Assembly: GCA_947628135.1 (NCBI GenBank) | Contig: CANQYT010000006.1 | Span: 38,627 to 102,626, forward strand | Reading direction: 5' to 3' | Origin: an uncultured Clostridia bacterium | GTDB taxonomy: Bacteria > Bacillota > Clostridia > Christensenellales > CAG-314 | Length of the DNA: 64,000 nt | Part shown: piece by piece, positions 42,888 through 51,800 of the stretch | How the letters are laid out: each line of letters begins with the position of its first letter | Position numbering within the stretch: position 1 is the first letter of the stretch | Made by a program: the position numbers and the translations under genes | The notes under the pieces: generated by a model | Database searches by the model: none | Told to the model about the DNA's origin: nothing | What the model saw: the letters and a program-made list of their open reading frames with translations, nothing else

Positions 42888-43934
42888 TCAGTTCTTTTTA
42901 AGTTTCTTGATGACAACAAACACAACGTAGCCGACCACCAGCGCGCCGAAGATGGAAATGTCTATCCAAAAGAATATGTGCGTAGCCTTTTCTTCCATTT
43001 CCGTGATCGTTTGCACCGCGTCCACCAAGTTGAACTCGGCGGTCGGTCTGCCGCAATCGGTAAACAGTCTGACGCTGTGTTTGCCCGAAGCGACGCCCTC
43101 CAAAGCCGAAGCGGAAATCACCACTCTGCCGTCCTGCTGGGTGAAACCGTCGCTCGGCACTTCCGCGCCGTCCACCGTCACCTTGCTCACCGCGGCGCTG
43201 CCGCCCATTTCGAGGACGACGTCGTTGCCGCGGTAAAACTTTTCCAACGCGGGAGAAACCGTTACCGAATCGAAGTCAGTCGTTACCACAAAGTCGAAAT
43301 CGGTAAAATCGGTTACCGCGCGGAAAGTGTAGTCTACTCCCGATTCCAAAGTTTGAAGGTATTCGTGCGAAAGTGTGAGCACGCCCTTTTGCACGGAATA
43401 GTCCCCGTCGCCGAGTTTTGCGTGCCCGTCGGTGACGTTTATCACCTTTTGAACGGCGTATGCGCAGCAAAAGTCGCCCGCGGATGAATCGGTGCGCGCA
43501 AATTGCACGTTGACAGCCGAACCGACGTATCCCGCTTCGCCGCCAGTGTAGTCAGTCAATTTGCACACCAACACGGCTACGTTGCTGTCATCGGCAAAGA
43601 CCTTGGCAACGCCCTCGTTTACCACAAGTATCAGTTTGCTTTGCACGTTTACGGCAACGGTTTTGAGAGCGGTCTCGCCCTCTGCGGTAACACGGGACAG
43701 AGTGACGGCGCTTGCCGTCTTGTCGGCTGTCACCCTCCAATTGTCTGCGGCGTCGCTTGCGCCGAAATACAAAGTCAAACTGTTTTCCGACGGAGCAAAT
43801 TCCGCAGAACAGACAAAGTTTTTCGCTTGCTCGCCGTGGGTAGCCTCTTCGGCAAAGCACACGCACGTAAACGTGCAGCACAGCGCCGCGACAACCAAAC
43901 ATATGACAAGCGATCTTATTTTTAAAATTTTCAT
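42888..43934 (-). CDS. Secreted, C-terminally membrane-anchored protein of the fructan operon
   Basis: A 348-residue protein: signal peptide (1-28, ending CVCFAEE), a beta-rich extracellular part, then a single C-terminal helix (about 318-342) followed by KKLKKN, so the bulk faces outside. The extracellular part has Ig-like features near 250-310 (VTVDGAEVPSDGFTQQDG...SGKHSVRLFTD). Not recognised as a known family. Its place between the modular lipoprotein and the permeases suggests a role in sugar binding or assembly of the surface complex. The start is ATG at 43934 after GGGGGATGTT. Confidence 0.75.
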   Translation of the reverse strand: MKILKIRSLVICLVVAALCCTFTCVCFAEEATHGEQAKNFVCSAEFAPSENSLTLYFGASDAADNWRVTADKTASAVTLSRVTAEGETALKTVAVNVQSKLILVVNEGVAKVFADDSNVAVLVCKLTDYTGGEAGYVGSAVNVQFARTDSSAGDFCCAYAVQKVINVTDGHAKLGDGDYSVQKGVLTLSHEYLQTLESGVDYTFRAVTDFTDFDFVVTTDFDSVTVSPALEKFYRGNDVVLEMGGSAAVSKVTVDGAEVPSDGFTQQDGRVVISASALEGVASGKHSVRLFTDCGRPTAEFNLVDAVQTITEMEEKATHIFFWIDISIFGALVVGYVVFVVIKKLKKN

Positions 43935-44030
43935 AACATCCCCCAAAGTTCGATTTGGTCAGAGTTTGCTGTATTTTACGGCAATGTGCGGCGAGTAGTT
44001 TCGCACCCGCCACACAGCCGAAAATTTTGC

Positions 44031-47000
44031 TTACAATTTACTTATCACTATTTGCAACGTGCCTTGCCGCCAATCCGCGTTTTCATCGAACAGCACAACA
44101 TACACCGTGTCGCCTTCGGCAACGTCAAGTTCTTTTTCGATATTCCAACTGCCGTATCCCTGTCTGTCAAATGTGCAACTCTTGGCTTTGCCGTCGCTGC
44201 CTATCACCACTATCCGAGCGGAAAGTTCCGTTTTGCTTTGTTCTGTGCCTTCTTCGCTTTCGGGATTGTGGGTAAACGTGACTTTCACTTTGAGTTTTGT
44301 TTGACCCGTAGGCACTGTGTAACCGATAGCCACGTCGCCGTCGGCTCTTTCCGTCCTGAACCAATCCCTTTTTACTTCTATTTTCGTTTGGTCGCCCAAC
44401 GCGTCTTTCCAAGCGTCGCCGTCGGGAATCAACGGATTAAAGGTAAATTCGCCCTCATTGTGTTCGTTATCAGTGTCGTAAACAAAATCCGTTGCATATC
44501 CGTACTTCCAACCGTTGGCATTTTGCGCGTCGGCGGAAAAGTCTTTTTGGAAGTCGGCAAGCACATTTGCGTCGGGCTGAGAAGCAGTTTTGTCTTTGAT
44601 AACAATGCTGAAATCGCATTGATTTTTAAGGTCGCCGTCCGTGGCTTCGCTGTCCATATTGACAAGGATGTACAAAACATCATTGGTATGTACGGACTTT
44701 TGGGCGGTAAACTCTATGCTTGCCCCGGCGTGGAATCCTTCACCCGTGCCGCCCGCGGCTGTGCCTACGGAATATCTGATAGAGAATGTAGACCCTGCGT
44801 TTTTAGCCTGCAAAGACACCGCAAATTCGATGTCCGCGTCACTGTCAAAGCGATATGCAAGACCTATCATTCCGCTGGCTACCATCCAATCGCCCTTGAC
44901 TTCTATCACAGAGTCGGCTTTTTTGAACGCTCCGTCTTGGGCAGTCAAATCTTTTGCGAAATCAAAGGCTTCTTGTTGCCCCCAATGGTAATCAATCGTG
45001 CCTACGCTCCAATTGCCTTGTCCTTCGAGAGTTTGAGAGAAATCTCTACCGAAGTCGGCAATCACATCAGATTCGGCAGGTTGGAGAGCGGTTTTGGCGT
45101 TGATAACAATGCTGAAATCGCATTGATCGCCGTCGTCCGATTCCTTGTTTATAATGATGTACAGCACATCGTTTGCTTGTACGGATTTTTCACCTGTGAC
45201 GTTTACTTGATGACCTTGTTGGAAACCTTCGCCCGTGCCGCCTGCGGCTGTTCCTACGGAATATCTGACGGAAAACTCGTTTGCTTCGCTCTTGCCCGTC
45301 AAAGACACCGTAAATTCTATGTCGGCGGCGCGGTCAAAGCGGTAAGCAATTGCCATAATTCCGTTGACCGCCATCCAATCGCTGCCGACTTCTATCCACG
45401 GGGGATTTTTGAGCAACGTGGTGTTTTCGGGAGCTTTTTTGTCCGTAAAGCGGGTAAAGGTGAAGTTTTGATTGCCGTAATTGTAATCTACCGTGCCTAC
45501 GCTCCAATTGCCTTGTCCTTCGAGAGTTTGAGAGAAATCTCTACCGAAGTCGGCAATCACATCGGAACTTGTTTTTGCACCTATCACGATGATTTGCAAT
45601 TTGCCTTGCGACCAAGCGTCCACTTCGTGGAACAATATCACATAAACTTTGTCGCCCTCGGCAACGTCTACCGCCCGCGCGCTTACCCAATCGGCTTGTC
45701 TTGCGCCGTCGTCGACATAGTCCGCGCTCTTGACGCCCTCTTGACCTACCACCACGACTCTGACCGCCATACGCGTCTCGCTTGTGTCGGCAGTTCCGCT
45801 TGCGGAAGAGTGTTCGAAACGAATGTCCAGCGTCAACTGCGTTTGTCCCGCGGGTACGGTGTAGCCGACTATCGCTTTGTTGTCCGAAAGCAATTCGTGA
45901 GAGTCCGAATACTTGGCTTCGGAAAGTATCCAATCGTTTTTGATGATGACGCCGTCTGCACCACCCCACTCGGAGGCGCTGCTTGCCGACAAAGGTTTGA
46001 AAGTAAAGACGTTTGTCTCGAAATCGTAATCGTCTGTGTAACCGTATACCCAACCGTTGTCCTCGGTCGTGGAGAAATCGTCGTGGAAGTTGGCAATTGC
46101 TCCGTAAATACTTCCGTCAAGTTGGGCAACGTTTTCGTTACGCACCCAAGCGCCGCAGTTTTTGCAGAAGTAACCTTTTATTCCCTCGCGTTCCAAGGTG
46201 GGCGCAACCGTTATCCTGCCGTCGTCCTCTTGGTGCTGCGTTTTGCCTATTTGCTCCGTATACGTTTCGTTGCAGTAACCGCAAGTGTATTCTCTTGTGC
46301 CCTCTGCGGCGCAGGTCGGTTCTTCGATAACTTTGCTCGTCCAATAGTGCAAACAGGGTGCGTACAGCGTGAAACTCAATTTACCTTGCACCGTTGCGCT
46401 TTCGGAATCCAAAACCAAGTAAAGCGTGTCGCCGCCGACGATTTCCACAGCGTCGGTCTCCACATCGCACTCGTAGTTGACTGCGGCAGCCGTTTCGTTG
46501 AGCGCTTTGTGCGCCTTGACTGCGCCGCCCTCGCCGATAACCGCAACGTAAGCGCGCACTGCGCCGTCGTACTTGACGGTGAACGCCGCTTTGCAATGCG
46601 CGGGCAGACCCTCGCCGAACGTGTAGCCGATCGCGGCTTTTGCGCTTGTGACGGAGACATCGGAAGCGGATATTTCCACGCCTGTCGCCGTCCACACGCC
46701 GCTTGCCTCGGTTGCTTGCTCAAAAGTAAATTCGCCCGTTGCCGCGTCGAACGCAGTTGCCGCACCGTAACTCCAAGCGGAAGTTTGCGCGGCGGTGTTG
46801 AACTGTTCCGCAAAGTCGGCGTGAGCCTCGATGGGACGTTCGTCCGTTGCGCCGCACTCGTATTGACAAGTGTAAGTGCGCATTCCCGCCGTGCCGAAAT
46901 CGGGCGCGGAGGTTATCACGCCGTCGTCCCAATCGTGAGGCATTTTTGCAATGGGGTCGGTTTTTGTTGCGGTACAGCCGGCGTTGGTGCAATGATACGT

Positions 47001-47282
47001 GGTTTCGCCGAATTCGTTGCACTTGGGCGCTTTGGTTTGCGTGCCGCCGTCCCAATTGTGAGCCGTTTGCTGTATCGGCTCGGTCATAGTTTGTTCGCAT
47101 CCCTTAACCGTGCAACGGTAAGTTTTTACGCCCTCGCTATGACAGGTGGGTTGAGTGGTTATTTCGCCGCTGTCCCACACGTGATCGTGCTTGCCGACGC
47201 CTGTGCCGTCACACGCGGTGAGACAGATAGTCAGGCAAAACATCACCGCCAAAATAAGGCTGAAAAGTTTGACTTTTTTCAT
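44031..47282 (-). CDS. Large modular surface lipoprotein, first gene of the fructan operon
   Basis: A 1083-residue lipoprotein (lipobox LTAC, C24). The first ~150 residues hold three Cys-pair repeats of the form PxCxxxGxxxYxCxxxGC, and two more lie near 325-390. Five beta-rich modules follow, each starting with a (V)IADFxxDFS...GxWxxG motif, at about 153, 397, 574, 739 and 905. They look like carbohydrate-binding modules. Modules 3 and 4 share 72 identical bases (44997-45068 and 45492-45563), 165 codons apart, a recent duplication or conversion. The protein probably binds fructan chains outside the cell. The start is ATG at 47282, six bases after AGAGG. Confidence 0.82.
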   Translation of the reverse strand: MKKVKLFSLILAVMFCLTICLTACDGTGVGKHDHVWDSGEITTQPTCHSEGVKTYRCTVKGCEQTMTEPIQQTAHNWDGGTQTKAPKCNEFGETTYHCTNAGCTATKTDPIAKMPHDWDDGVITSAPDFGTAGMRTYTCQYECGATDERPIEAHADFAEQFNTAAQTSAWSYGAATAFDAATGEFTFEQATEASGVWTATGVEISASDVSVTSAKAAIGYTFGEGLPAHCKAAFTVKYDGAVRAYVAVIGEGGAVKAHKALNETAAAVNYECDVETDAVEIVGGDTLYLVLDSESATVQGKLSFTLYAPCLHYWTSKVIEEPTCAAEGTREYTCGYCNETYTEQIGKTQHQEDDGRITVAPTLEREGIKGYFCKNCGAWVRNENVAQLDGSIYGAIANFHDDFSTTEDNGWVYGYTDDYDFETNVFTFKPLSASSASEWGGADGVIIKNDWILSEAKYSDSHELLSDNKAIVGYTVPAGQTQLTLDIRFEHSSASGTADTSETRMAVRVVVVGQEGVKSADYVDDGARQADWVSARAVDVAEGDKVYVILFHEVDAWSQGKLQIIVIGAKTSSDVIADFGRDFSQTLEGQGNWSVGTVDYNYGNQNFTFTRFTDKKAPENTTLLKNPPWIEVGSDWMAVNGIMAIAYRFDRAADIEFTVSLTGKSEANEFSVRYSVGTAAGGTGEGFQQGHQVNVTGEKSVQANDVLYIIINKESDDGDQCDFSIVINAKTALQPAESDVIADFGRDFSQTLEGQGNWSVGTIDYHWGQQEAFDFAKDLTAQDGAFKKADSVIEVKGDWMVASGMIGLAYRFDSDADIEFAVSLQAKNAGSTFSIRYSVGTAAGGTGEGFHAGASIEFTAQKSVHTNDVLYILVNMDSEATDGDLKNQCDFSIVIKDKTASQPDANVLADFQKDFSADAQNANGWKYGYATDFVYDTDNEHNEGEFTFNPLIPDGDAWKDALGDQTKIEVKRDWFRTERADGDVAIGYTVPTGQTKLKVKVTFTHNPESEEGTEQSKTELSARIVVIGSDGKAKSCTFDRQGYGSWNIEKELDVAEGDTVYVVLFDENADWRQGTLQIVISKL
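44997..45068. repeat. 72-base direct repeat inside the modular lipoprotein gene, copy 1
   Basis: Identical to 45492-45563; the copies are exactly 495 bases apart, which keeps the frame. Encodes the DVIADFGRDFSQ...GNWSVGT start of a module. Confidence 0.9.
45492..45563. repeat. 72-base direct repeat inside the modular lipoprotein gene, copy 2
   Basis: Identical to 44997-45068. The perfect identity against diverged flanks points to recent conversion or selection. Confidence 0.9.
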
Positions 47283-47330
47283 ATATTACCTCTTGAAACC
47301 GAATGCAATCAGACGAAAAAACGACAGGGG

Positions 47331-47347
47331 TGTGCATTTTTCGCACA
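47331..47347. promoter_or_regulatory. Operator-like inverted repeat at the start site of the fructan operon
   Basis: TGTGC and GCACA separated by seven bases. They cover the expected +1 (near 47344) of the minus-strand promoter, a position where a LacI-type repressor would block transcription. Confidence 0.55.
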
Positions 47348-47350
47348 ATC

Positions 47351-47379
47351 AGCATAGTATTTCCGAAACTCATTGTCAA
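47351..47379 (-). promoter_or_regulatory. Promoter of the fructan operon
   Basis: Minus strand TTGACA (47379-47374), 17-base spacer, TATGCT (47356-47351). It drives the operon 47282 to 31404, with a leader of about 60 nt. Confidence 0.8.
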
Positions 47380-47394
47380 CAAATAAAAATTTAT

Positions 47395-47410
47395 TTGTGC
47401 ATTTGCACAA
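47395..47410. promoter_or_regulatory. Perfect palindrome, probable LacI-type operator
   Basis: TTGTGCATTTGCACAA: seven-base arms around TT. The same TTGTGCATTTG core recurs as a half-site at 47428-47438, just upstream of the regulator's own -35. Confidence 0.65.
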
Positions 47411-47444
47411 TGGCAGAATTGCAAAATTTGTGCATTTGAAAAAG

Positions 47445-47473
47445 TTGACTTTTTATATCGAATATAATAATAT
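47445..47473 (+). promoter_or_regulatory. Promoter of the LacI-type regulator gene
   Basis: TTGACT (47445-47450), 17-base spacer, TAATAT (47468-47473), with overlapping TATAAT-like boxes in the spacer. The leader is about 125 nt. Confidence 0.6.
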
Positions 47474-47605
47474 TAGATATGTAACAAAATAAAGTAGCCG
47501 ACGGGGCAAACATCGCAGGAGACGGCAACAAAACGTTTCGCCGAAAACGCGACGGACGGCAACGAATATTCGCCGTATTGCGAGTACGGACAAAGGGGTA
47601 AAAAA

Positions 47606-48646
47606 ATGAAAAAAGCGGTGACGATAAAGAGTATTGCCGAACAGTTGAATTTGTCGCGCAACACCGTTTCAAAAGCGCTCAACGGGCAGTACGTTCCCGA
47701 GGCGACGCGAGAACTTGTGCTGAAAAAAGCGCAGGAAATGAATTACAAATCTCTCAACGCGAGCCACGTGGAAGTGGGAAGCAAGCGCTACCGCATATTG
47801 GTGGTTGCGGGAAAACCGCTTATCAACATAAATTATTTTATCCCGCTGGTGAAATCCATAGAAAACTACTGTTACGAACACAATTACGAACTTTTTCAAT
47901 ATACGTACGCGCTTAACCGCACGCCTTTTTCGAGTTTTGCGGAACACGTAAAGGAACTGAACGTGGACGGTATTGTGGCGATAGAATGTTTTGACAAGGA
48001 ATTTGTCGCCAAGATGATAAATCTCGGCAAGCCTGTTTGCTTCAACGACTTTACGGCGGGCAACCTCAGGGTGAACAAAAATTACGACATAATAAGTACC
48101 GACGACGAAAAATCTATCTGCAACATCGTAAAATATATCGGTTCAAAGTACAATGTGAGACATTTTACGTTTGTGGGCGACCGCACGCATTGTTTGAGTT
48201 TTTACGAAAGATATATGGGAATGCGCCGAGGAATAAACTACGGCGCGGGTGCGCACGCCGACAGCCACGACATTTTGTGCAAGGACGAAAGTTTCGACTA
48301 CGGCAATAGCAACGCAATAAAGACGGAAATACTGAAACTCAAATACAAGCCGGAGTGCTTTGTCTGCTGCAACGATTTTGTGGCGCGCAACGTGTGCGAC
48401 GCGCTGAAAAGTTTGAAAATGCGCATTCCGCAGGACGTTTTGGTGGTAGGATTTGACAACGTGCCGGAATCTACCGCGGTAAGCCCCGCAATAACGTCCT
48501 TTTCCATCGACAAGGACTTTCTCGGGAGGGAGGCGCTGCGCACGCTGGTAAACAGAATCGAACACCCCGACTACCCGTCCCGATTGATAACCGTCTCCAC
48601 CACTCTGATTTTGCGAGAATCGACCAACCGCGTGACCCGCTTTTGA
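47606..48646 (+). CDS. LacI-family transcriptional regulator of the fructan operon
   Basis: A 346-residue regulator. The LacI helix-turn-helix is at about 6-26 (TIKSIAEQLNLSRNTVSKALNG) with the hinge helix following to about 55. A periplasmic-binding-protein-type sensor domain covers the rest, with the VVGFDNVPESTAVSPAITSF segment characteristic of the family. It probably represses the divergent fructan operon until an inducing sugar binds, acting on the palindromes at 47331-47410. The start is ATG at 47606, seven bases after AAAGGGG. Confidence 0.92.
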   Translation: MKKAVTIKSIAEQLNLSRNTVSKALNGQYVPEATRELVLKKAQEMNYKSLNASHVEVGSKRYRILVVAGKPLININYFIPLVKSIENYCYEHNYELFQYTYALNRTPFSSFAEHVKELNVDGIVAIECFDKEFVAKMINLGKPVCFNDFTAGNLRVNKNYDIISTDDEKSICNIVKYIGSKYNVRHFTFVGDRTHCLSFYERYMGMRRGINYGAGAHADSHDILCKDESFDYGNSNAIKTEILKLKYKPECFVCCNDFVARNVCDALKSLKMRIPQDVLVVGFDNVPESTAVSPAITSFSIDKDFLGREALRTLVNRIEHPDYPSRLITVSTTLILRESTNRVTRF

Positions 48647-48690
48647 CGTTTATGTAAAGGGGTGAGACGGCTTTGCCGAGGCGGCGCGTA

Positions 48691-48720
48691 TCGGCGGACA
48701 GAGAAAACCCGCCGAGTTTT
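48691..48720 (+). terminator. Probable terminator of the LacI-type regulator gene
   Basis: Seven-base stem TCGGCGG/CCGCCGA with an eleven-base loop, then GTTTT. The rest of 48647-48873 is G+C-rich and shows no gene. Confidence 0.55.
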
Positions 48721-48873
48721 GACGCGGCGACGCCGCAACAAACGTTTGCGCGCGGCGCGCCGCGATTACCTGCGGACAAACGAGGCAGGCGAGCCGAATT
48801 ACTTCAAGACAGGCACACGCAAGTATCTCGAAACAACTATATAAGCATTACATAAAGCGTATCGTATGCTTTC

Positions 48874-51800
48874 CTACGAGGTAACAATATCTTCAAGATA
48901 TTCAATCACATATTTTCGTTTTATTTGATCGTGATATCTTTGGTTTTGATAAGTTCGCAAGCAATCGTAGCAAGACGTTTCGCCCGTGTCGTCGCACGAA
49001 TGACAATCCTTGGCCCGTAAATATGCTTGACGAAGCAATTCGTGTAATGCATTTTCTGAATTGAGCCGCCTGATGTGTCCTGCACCACCCGGCGTGGTAT
49101 CATACAGTATAAAACTATAATGATATGGCTTGTAGTATTGTAAACATCCGGCAATTTCACGGCTGTCGATATTCATTGATGAGCACGCAGACAGAATCAA
49201 CGCTTGCAAAATTGAAATTGCCGATTCGATTTGTATGATAGGTTTATCTATGCGAATCCTAATGACATCTGTTTCGAACGTATAACCCAAACTGAATTTA
49301 TCCAGATTCTTACATTTACATTTCGTTCCGTGTGGCGTACTATGTTCACATTTGGTCTGTTTAACAAATGGATTGCTATTCTCACTGTCTTCCATTGCGT
49401 AACCACATTCCTGACAAACGAAGAAACTGTCCGTGGTTAGCATTGCCATTCTGCCATTATCAATTGTTGCAACGTCTACGCGCACGCCATTGTACTCGTA
49501 TTCTGACTCGGGGATATCGTTATTGTAGTTTACAAATAATGCCTCTGTGCGAGAGGTCCTCTCCGGTTTTACGAGAGTCGGTTTCTCAACTTTTCGCTCA
49601 GCTATGAATCCAAAATCAGGAATTATAAACGTTTTAATTTCGTTGCTTTCTACTTTTGAGCCACATTGTTTACAAGTAGAAAGTGATTCCCTACTGCTCT
49701 CCGTATGAATTTCCATATTTAATGTTTGGCAATTTTTGCACTTTACATAATCGTACATCTTCCAGTGTTCATGTGGCATTTTGCGTATGAATCTGCTTGT
49801 AATCAGTTTGCCATTGGCAACAACTTGGCATCCCGGTGCATATTCGGATATTGCCATTGACAAGTCGCGAGACAAATCCAACCCACCTTTCACGTCTTTG
49901 TTGGCAAGCGATAACTCAACCGTATCAACAGGAAATCCGTATTTAGGCAATATACTATTTTTGGAAAGAAATGAAATTACGTTTTCATCGCGGTAATTTT
50001 TTATTCTCCAACTTATATAGTCTACGCTGTTCCCATTTGCAAACGCCCTATTCTTATCATCTACCAATGCAGCTATTTCTGCATTGTATAGTTCGTAAAC
50101 CCTCTTGAAATTCGGATACGTATCAGTTGGCGCATCAAATAGCCATCCAATCCACCCGAAAGATTCGATTTGAAATTTATCAATTAGATCTTTCGGTAAA
50201 CAAGTTAGCAAATACTCTTTTAGGTCTTGTGGATGTTGTTCCAAATATTTCTTAAACTTCTCATATCCACTTGTTAGTACACCATTTTCATCATACTTTT
50301 CCACCATTGCGGACGCATTACTGAAATATTTTTCATTTTTTCTCCAAAAGAATGCCAGTGCGGACGAGTAGATATGCCTTATACAAATTTTTTCATTATT
50401 AACTTTAAATGCAGGAGGAACTATTGTCCCCTTAATCATTGATATGGGATTTTTGAAAAAGTTAAAATCATGATTAGATTTATTACAGAAAGTAATCGCA
50501 AACGCAGCTGATTTCGCACTTCTTCCTGCACGACCGGCCCTTTGAGTGTAGTTGGCCGGCGTTGGTGGCATATTGCGCATGAATACAGTTTCCAACTCGC
50601 CAACGTCGACGCCCATTTCAAATGTTGTGGAACAACTCAATACGTCTATCTTCTTTGATTTGAATAAATTTTGATAATTATATGCTTCTTCCCTACTTAA
50701 CTGCGCAGTATGTTCCACAATTCGCATCGGATGAATGGGCAAATCTTTGTACATGCGGTAGTAGTGGTTGTCTTTAAAGACTTTTTCCACGTCTACTTCG
50801 TGCAATTCGCCGTCACACATATAGTTGGGGCACACACCTTCGACGTTGATTGTCGTAAGCTTTTTGCAGCGATTGCAAATATACCATTTTTGTGAATTGT
50901 GCAAAAATAACTTGTTTGTATTCACACGATATCCCGCCAATCCGCTTTTGGACGTGACGTTTGTAACAAGACCTTCTTTCTCGAAAAATCTTTTCCACAA
51001 TGCATCCAGTAATTTTATGGCGTCATCACGCGAAACATTGAATCCTTTCCTCTGCAAGACACGCATAAGGTAATCTAATCTTTTGTTAGAACGATTGTCC
51101 GTGCGTGGAATAAATGATTTCGCATATTGCGAATTAGCACCGTTGGACAAATACGTACTTTCGACACCATTATGGGTGAAAAATTCCTTGTCGCCGTCCG
51201 TCATGGGCTTGTTGTAGTAAATTGCGGCATCACTCATCATTTGCATCACAAATGCCAAGCACAATTTCTGCACTTCGTCAACGGACAACTTGTATTTACT
51301 ATTTGATACAAACCGTACATCTTCGGTAATCCCTACGTCCAGCAAGCCCAAGCCAATTAGTGAATGGCGAGACTTGTTGTCGACCAATTCTTTTAATATC
51401 GCTTTCCACGCTTCCGTCTCGTAATCCGGGGATTCATCATAAAACGGGGCTATTCTGTTTTCTTTAAATTTGGCAGACAAGTCTTTGACGAAATTAGGGA
51501 GAGGCTTCACCTCATCCTTGCGTTCCATGACAAGATCATAAACCAACTTTCCATACAGCATATCGTCATACGTCTCGGAGAAATACGTGGCAAAATAAGC
51601 CGCGGCTTGACGACTATCGGAAAACGCCAAATATTGTTTTGCCTTAGTAGTTTCCACCACTTCCTCATATTCATCATCGTCAAAGCCGTCAAAATTGTCT
51701 ATTTCCGAACGCTTGACAATCTTTTTTCCATGGTCGGGCAGCTCTTCAAATAAAGCCGTGCCTATAACGCTCGTGGAGGCTTCCTGGCCGGTAAAGAATC

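Noticed and set aside
43986..47357. 1123-codon plus-strand frame
   Set aside because: Antisense to the modular lipoprotein, whose lipobox, repeats and ribosome site are clear.
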